A stretch of 10,342 nt of DNA from Psychroflexus sp. (GTDB lineage Bacteria; Bacteroidota; Bacteroidia; Flavobacteriales; Flavobacteriaceae). The stretch spans positions 1 through 10,342 of the forward strand of contig SKIG01000115.1 in assembly GCA_007116535.1 (NCBI GenBank). Reading direction: 5' to 3'. Of this stretch, positions 7,290 to 10,342 are shown piece after piece (within the stretch, counting starts at the first letter, position 1; each line of letters opens with the position of its first letter). The notes under the pieces are model-generated. The model did no database searches. It was given only the letters and a program-made list of their open reading frames with translations, and was not told the DNA's origin. The translations under genes were made by a program, and so were the position numbers.

Positions 7290-7471
7290 TAAGTTGGTAA
7301 AAGTTTAATTTGAAAATTCAGTCCTCAATAATTATCCTTCTTTACATTTTTTTAATATGGTGTGAAAAATCTCATGAAAATACATTAATTGGAAATTGGA
7401 ATTAGACTTTTAAAAAACGATAAAATAATTGAATTCAAAAAGAATGAAAATTAAAAAAGTTTACCAACTTA
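7290..7471. repeat. 12-bp inverted repeat bracketing a lipoprotein gene remnant (possible miniature element)
   Basis: TAAGTTGGTAAA at 7290-7301 is the perfect reverse complement of TTTACCAACTTA at 7460-7471. The outermost bases on both sides are TA, which would fit a TA target duplication around 10-bp terminal repeats. Just inside both ends a TTTAATTT stretch also recurs in inverted orientation with a small offset. The 182-bp unit holds no transposase. It could be a MITE-like element, a relic of an excised insertion, or chance in AT-rich DNA; a rough estimate puts a chance 12-bp pair in a spacer this size at about one in ten. Confidence 0.35.
7310..7454 (+). pseudogene. Remnant of a small lipoprotein gene, possibly lipocalin-like
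   Basis: Reading from TTG at 7310 gives MKIQ, a hydrophobic run SSIIILLYIFLIW, then Cys18 followed by EKSHENTLIGNWN and a TAG stop at 7403-7405. This is a credible lipoprotein signal peptide plus the start of a mature domain; LIGNW resembles the LxGxW opening of lipocalin-like lipoproteins common in Bacteroidota. One frame over, immediately after the stop, RLLKNDKIIEFKKNEN continues in the style of such a domain before a TAA at 7452. The reading therefore looks like a gene with no ATG, a frameshift or in-frame stop, and a missing C-terminal part. An in-frame TAA at 7298-7300 excludes a longer start. The product class is tentative; decay is the best reading of what is seen. Confidence 0.4.
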
Positions 7472-7543
7472 AAGATATCATTTCGCACTTAAAAAAATAT
7501 ACAAATTGAGAGATATGCTTTTTTCAATCCCTTTTCATAAATT

Positions 7544-7675
7544 ATGAAAATACTAATTGTTTTTGTTTACAGCTTAACTGGCGTTGCCTTACTATTTGTT
7601 GGCACCCTACTCATTTTAGGATTTTTTGGAATAGTATATTTTTTTTTAACAATGTTATTATTCTTTAGTCAGTAA
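7544..7675 (+). CDS. Small hydrophobic membrane protein, 43 residues, function unknown
   Basis: ATG at 7544 opens a 43-codon frame ending at TAA 7673-7675. Residues 3-41 are almost continuously hydrophobic (ILIVFVYSLTGVALLFVGTL, then further Leu/Ile/Phe/Val-rich sequence), with only Lys2 charged and Gly/Thr/Ser at a few places. That is long enough for one long or two tightly packed membrane helices. Part of the frame (codons for Leu-Thr-Gly-Val-Ala-Leu and Val-Gly-Thr-Leu) has noticeably more G+C than the surrounding spacer, which supports coding. I do not recognise a family. It stands alone, 268 bp after hutG and 169 bp before ppc, on the same strand as both. It could also be the signal-anchor remnant of a larger lost gene. 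Confidence 0.42.
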   Translation: MKILIVFVYSLTGVALLFVGTLLILGFFGIVYFFLTMLLFFSQ

Positions 7676-7785
7676 TTCATGTTAAGATATATTACTACTT
7701 AATTTTACATCTATTATCAAAACTTAAAAAGTGACTTTTATTAGTTAAGATTGAAAAAAACAGAAAAAATTCGTTATTCCGTCTT

Positions 7786-7828
7786 GTATTCAGTAAATTT
7801 ACATTTGACTTATTTTAAGACTGAATAC
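7786..7828. repeat. 9-bp inverted repeat flanking the ppc promoter (possible operator)
   Basis: GTATTCAGT (7786-7794) and ACTGAATAC (7820-7828) are perfect reverse complements separated by 25 bp. The candidate -7 box of ppc lies within the spacer. The centres are 34 bp apart, about three helical turns, as expected for a dimer or tetramer bound to one face of DNA. The left arm is upstream of the predicted transcript start, so an RNA hairpin is not the likely role. No regulator is encoded nearby. Confidence 0.35.
7800..7807 (+). promoter_or_regulatory. Candidate -7 promoter element of ppc
   Basis: TACATTTG is an exact TAnnTTTG match 37 bp before the ppc ATG, predicting a leader of about 30 nt. 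A TTG at 7784-7786 is present upstream, but the 13-bp spacing is shorter than usual, so only the -7 box is well supported. Confidence 0.42.
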
Positions 7829-7844
7829 TGAAATTTATATAATC

Positions 7845-10342
7845 ATGAGTACACCAAACCGAATTGAAACCTACCGACAAATTGTCAATAATAAATACAT
7901 TATATACAATAGTCTTTTCACTAACCTACCCAATGAAAATACAACTTACACAGGAATTTTCATTCCACTTCTTCACAAACTAAGTAAAGAAGGTTATGCA
8001 AAACAACAATCGCCAACAGAAATCATTGAAACTTTTTTCAATAGTCATACCGACTTTACAACAGAAAAAGAGAAAATTGATTTATTGTTCAGAATGATTC
8101 AGTACATTGAACGTCAAGTTGTTTTGTTCGATAGTGTTGAAGATGCAGCTTTTACTAAATTCTCTAAACAAGGATTAGAACAAGCACTTAGCATCAAAAG
8201 TGAACGAGAAAATTTAGCGAAACACTTAAAAACTTTTAGCACAAGAATTGTTTTTACAGCACACCCTACTCAATTTTATTCCAATAGCGTACAGACTATC
8301 ATGCATGAATTGAGGGAAGCAATTAAAGTTGATAGTATTACTCGTATAGATACGCTACTTCAGCAGTTGGCGTTTACTCCATTTATCAATCAGGAGAAGC
8401 CTACTCCATTTGATGAAGCGCAAAGTATTATTTTCTATATGCGCCATGTATATTATGAAACATTAGGTAAATTGTACCACAAAGCTGCTAAATCATTAGG
8501 GGAAGAACCTGATTTTAATCCAAACTTAGTTGAACTTGGTTTTTGGCCAGGTGGTGATAGAGATGGAAATCCGTTTGTTACTACTGAAACTACTTTAAAA
8601 GTAGCCAAACAATTGCGAACTACCTTGATGAAGTGTTACTACAATCATGTGAAATTTTTGATTAGAAAACTTACATTTAAAGCAGTAGGACCTCTATTAC
8701 AAGGACTAAAAGCTAAGCTATACACTCAAATCTTCGAACAAAATGATGAGTTAACTTCAGAAGAAATACTTTCTATTTTAAAGCAAGTTAAAGAGTTGGT
8801 TGAAGAAAACTATAAGGCCTTGTATGTTGATTATGTGAATGATATGATTGGTCGAGTACACTTATTTGGTACTCATTTTGCTTCATTAGATATTCGTCAA
8901 GATAGCTCTATTCATTTAGAATGTATGGAAGAGATATTTAAAAAAGAGTTTAATACTGACTATCATTCCTTATCTAAGTTAGAAAAAATCAATTATTTAA
9001 CTCAAAAAACTGTCAAATTAAATTCTGCAAATTATGAAGATAATTTGATTAAAGATACAATTGATAACATTAAGCAAATCAAGAAAATTCAAGAGAAAAA
9101 TGGCAAAAAAGGTATCCATAGATACATAATTTCAAATTCTGAAAGTGAATTAGATGTCTTGCATGTGTATGCTCTTTTCCGTTACTGCGGCTATGAACCG
9201 AAGGACATTCACATAGATATAGTTCCTTTATTTGAAACTATGGAAGGAATGAATAATTCCCAAAATGTGATGAAAACTTTGTATGAAAATCCTGTGTATA
9301 AAGCACATCTTGAGAGAAGAGATAAAGAACAACACATCATGTTAGGTTTTTCAGACGGGACAAAAGACGGAGGTTACTTGAAAGCAAACTGGGAAATTTA
9401 TCTTACTAAAGAAAGATTAACCATGCTTTCTAAGAGTAAAGATATTAAAGTTGTTTTCTTTGATGGTCGTGGTGGACCACCTGCAAGAGGAGGTGGAAAA
9501 ACACATCAATTTTATGCTGCGCAAGGTAAAAGTATTGCCAATGACAAAATTCAGTTGACTATTCAAGGACAAACGATAACAAGTGTTTTTGGTACTTGGG
9601 AGCAATCTTCATATAATTTTGAGCAATTAATTTTGTCCGGCATTCAATCAAAAAGAGCAACGGATTGGGATGTTGATTTGAAAAAAATATTGGATGATTT
9701 ATCTGAAAAAAGCTACCAAAAATACAAAGACCTAAAAGAAGACCCGCTGTTTATTGACTATTTAGAGGAAATGACTACTCTGAAATATTACGGCCAAACA
9801 AATATCGGTAGTCGTCCTACCAAGAGAAATAAAAGCAGTAAACTCACACTCAAAGACTTACGCGCCATTCCATTTGTTGGTTCTTGGAGTTTAGTTAGAC
9901 AAAATGTACCGGGATATTATGGACTTGGAACTGCTTTAGATGCGTATAGAGATAATTTTGAAGTAGTAGAAAAATTGTTTGAACATTCAGCATTTTTCCG
10001 TTGCTTAATCAATAACAGTATCATGTCAATGAAAAAATCTTATTTCCCATTGACATCATACATGCAACACGACAAAAAATACGGTGAATTTTGGAAAGAA
10101 CTAAGAAGAGAATATTTACTTGCTAAATCTTACGTTCTTCGATTGACAAAACAAGAGGAGTTAATGGAAAACGAAATGCTAGCCAAATTATCAATTAGCA
10201 CTCGAGAACATATTGTTTTACCATTATTAAGCATTCAGCAATTTGCACTTCAACAAATAGCCAATAACTCAGAACATAAAGAAATTTATGAAAAAATGGT
10301 AGTTCGTTGCTTATTTGGAAACATTAACGCAAGTAGAAATTC
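7845..10342 (+). CDS. ppc: Phosphoenolpyruvate carboxylase, Bacteroidota type; 3' end cut by the window
   Basis: An uninterrupted frame of 832 codons runs from ATG 7845 to the window edge. PEP carboxylase adds bicarbonate to phosphoenolpyruvate, giving oxaloacetate for the TCA cycle, in the cytoplasm. Catalytic landmarks appear in order: TAHPTQ with His140; FWPGGDRDGNP (233-243); HFASLDIRQDS; LFETMEGM; LGFSDGTKDGGY (about 500-511); the FFDGRGGPPARGGGK loop (538-552, Arg542 and Arg548); GSRPTKR (655-661); and IPFVGSWSLVRQNVPGYYGLG. The loop differs from the GRGGSIGRGG of E. coli-type enzymes and suggests the shorter branch common in Bacteroidota. The last residues, FGNINASRN plus two bases of a Ser codon, resemble the family's extreme C-terminus as I recall it, so perhaps only a few codons are missing. 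The ATG is the first in frame after the candidate promoter. The gene appears monocistronic on its 5' side. Confidence 0.95.
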   Translation, partial: MSTPNRIETYRQIVNNKYIIYNSLFTNLPNENTTYTGIFIPLLHKLSKEGYAKQQSPTEIIETFFNSHTDFTTEKEKIDLLFRMIQYIERQVVLFDSVEDAAFTKFSKQGLEQALSIKSERENLAKHLKTFSTRIVFTAHPTQFYSNSVQTIMHELREAIKVDSITRIDTLLQQLAFTPFINQEKPTPFDEAQSIIFYMRHVYYETLGKLYHKAAKSLGEEPDFNPNLVELGFWPGGDRDGNPFVTTETTLKVAKQLRTTLMKCYYNHVKFLIRKLTFKAVGPLLQGLKAKLYTQIFEQNDELTSEEILSILKQVKELVEENYKALYVDYVNDMIGRVHLFGTHFASLDIRQDSSIHLECMEEIFKKEFNTDYHSLSKLEKINYLTQKTVKLNSANYEDNLIKDTIDNIKQIKKIQEKNGKKGIHRYIISNSESELDVLHVYALFRYCGYEPKDIHIDIVPLFETMEGMNNSQNVMKTLYENPVYKAHLERRDKEQHIMLGFSDGTKDGGYLKANWEIYLTKERLTMLSKSKDIKVVFFDGRGGPPARGGGKTHQFYAAQGKSIANDKIQLTIQGQTITSVFGTWEQSSYNFEQLILSGIQSKRATDWDVDLKKILDDLSEKSYQKYKDLKEDPLFIDYLEEMTTLKYYGQTNIGSRPTKRNKSSKLTLKDLRAIPFVGSWSLVRQNVPGYYGLGTALDAYRDNFEVVEKLFEHSAFFRCLINNSIMSMKKSYFPLTSYMQHDKKYGEFWKELRREYLLAKSYVLRLTKQEELMENEMLAKLSISTREHIVLPLLSIQQFALQQIANNSEHKEIYEKMVVRCLFGNINASRN

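Larger units (their letters stand above)
7276..7844. other. 569-bp spacer between hutG and ppc
   Basis: No full-size gene fits here on either strand. Contents are a weak AT-only hairpin just after hutG (7281-7294), the inverted-repeat unit with the lipoprotein remnant, the 43-codon membrane frame, a near-palindrome AAAAGT-G-ACTTTT at 7727-7739, and the ppc promoter region. No convincing rho-independent terminator follows hutG: there is no GC-containing stem with a T run. Confidence 0.6.

Noticed and set aside
7281..7294. Hairpin ACTTA-TAAA-TAAGT after hutG as a terminator
   Set aside because: Only five weak pairs, no GC-rich stem and no following T run.
7408..7418. TTTTAAAAAAC resembles a slippery site for programmed frameshifting in the lipoprotein reading frame
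   Set aside because: The in-frame stop at 7403-7405 comes before this site, so ribosomes would end before slipping; decay explains the frames better.
7444..7509. 21-residue frame MKIKKVYQLKDIISHLKKYTN
   Set aside because: It is lysine-rich and short, overlaps the lipoprotein remnant and inverted-repeat end, and has composition expected of AT-rich spacer; nothing supports translation.
9417..9605. Minus-strand open frame inside ppc
   Set aside because: It is fully contained in a strongly conserved catalytic part of ppc and has no supporting motif.

Overview
The window is AT-rich DNA (about one third G+C by eye) from the chromosome of a Bacteroidota bacterium, most likely a pigmented gliding member of the Cytophagales or a related lineage. 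The evidence is the gliding genes gldB and gldC, known only from this phylum; a CruF/CrtD/CrtY set typical of monocyclic carotenoid producers in the phylum; a Bacteroidota-type phosphoenolpyruvate carboxylase; the general lack of Shine-Dalgarno sites; and several matches to the phylum's TAnnTTTG -7 promoter element. The species cannot be named from this sequence.

Layout. Positions 1-225 are non-coding and hold a candidate promoter with a palindrome over its -7 box. Positions 226-3568 are a rightward carotenoid operon, crtD-cruF-crtY, in which cruF and crtY overlap. The converging leftward pair gldB-gldC occupies 4896-3587. A 14-bp-stem hairpin lies inside the last codons of crtY, between the two operons. 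hutI (5029-6261) and a formimidoylglutamase-like hutG (6280-7275) run rightward, divergent from gldB, and encode the last two steps of histidine degradation. The spacer 7276-7844 contains a decayed lipoprotein gene bracketed by a 12-bp inverted repeat, an intact 43-residue membrane mini-protein frame, and a candidate ppc promoter bracketed by a 9-bp inverted repeat. From 7845 to the window end runs ppc, open at the edge and probably only a few codons short of its stop.

How the genes work together. CrtY would cyclise one end of an acyclic carotenoid. CruF would hydrate the other end, and CrtD would desaturate next to the new hydroxyl. The expected product is a monocyclic 1'-hydroxy-3',4'-didehydro carotenoid of the saproxanthin/myxol/flexixanthin type; crtI, crtB and any crtZ/crtW must lie elsewhere. 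GldB and GldC belong to gliding motility and type IX secretion. HutI and HutG convert imidazolonepropionate to glutamate, and PEP carboxylase replenishes oxaloacetate. These are mostly ordinary housekeeping and pigment genes. I see no defence, mobile or biosynthetic system that is clearly new; the least explained DNA is the 7276-7844 spacer.
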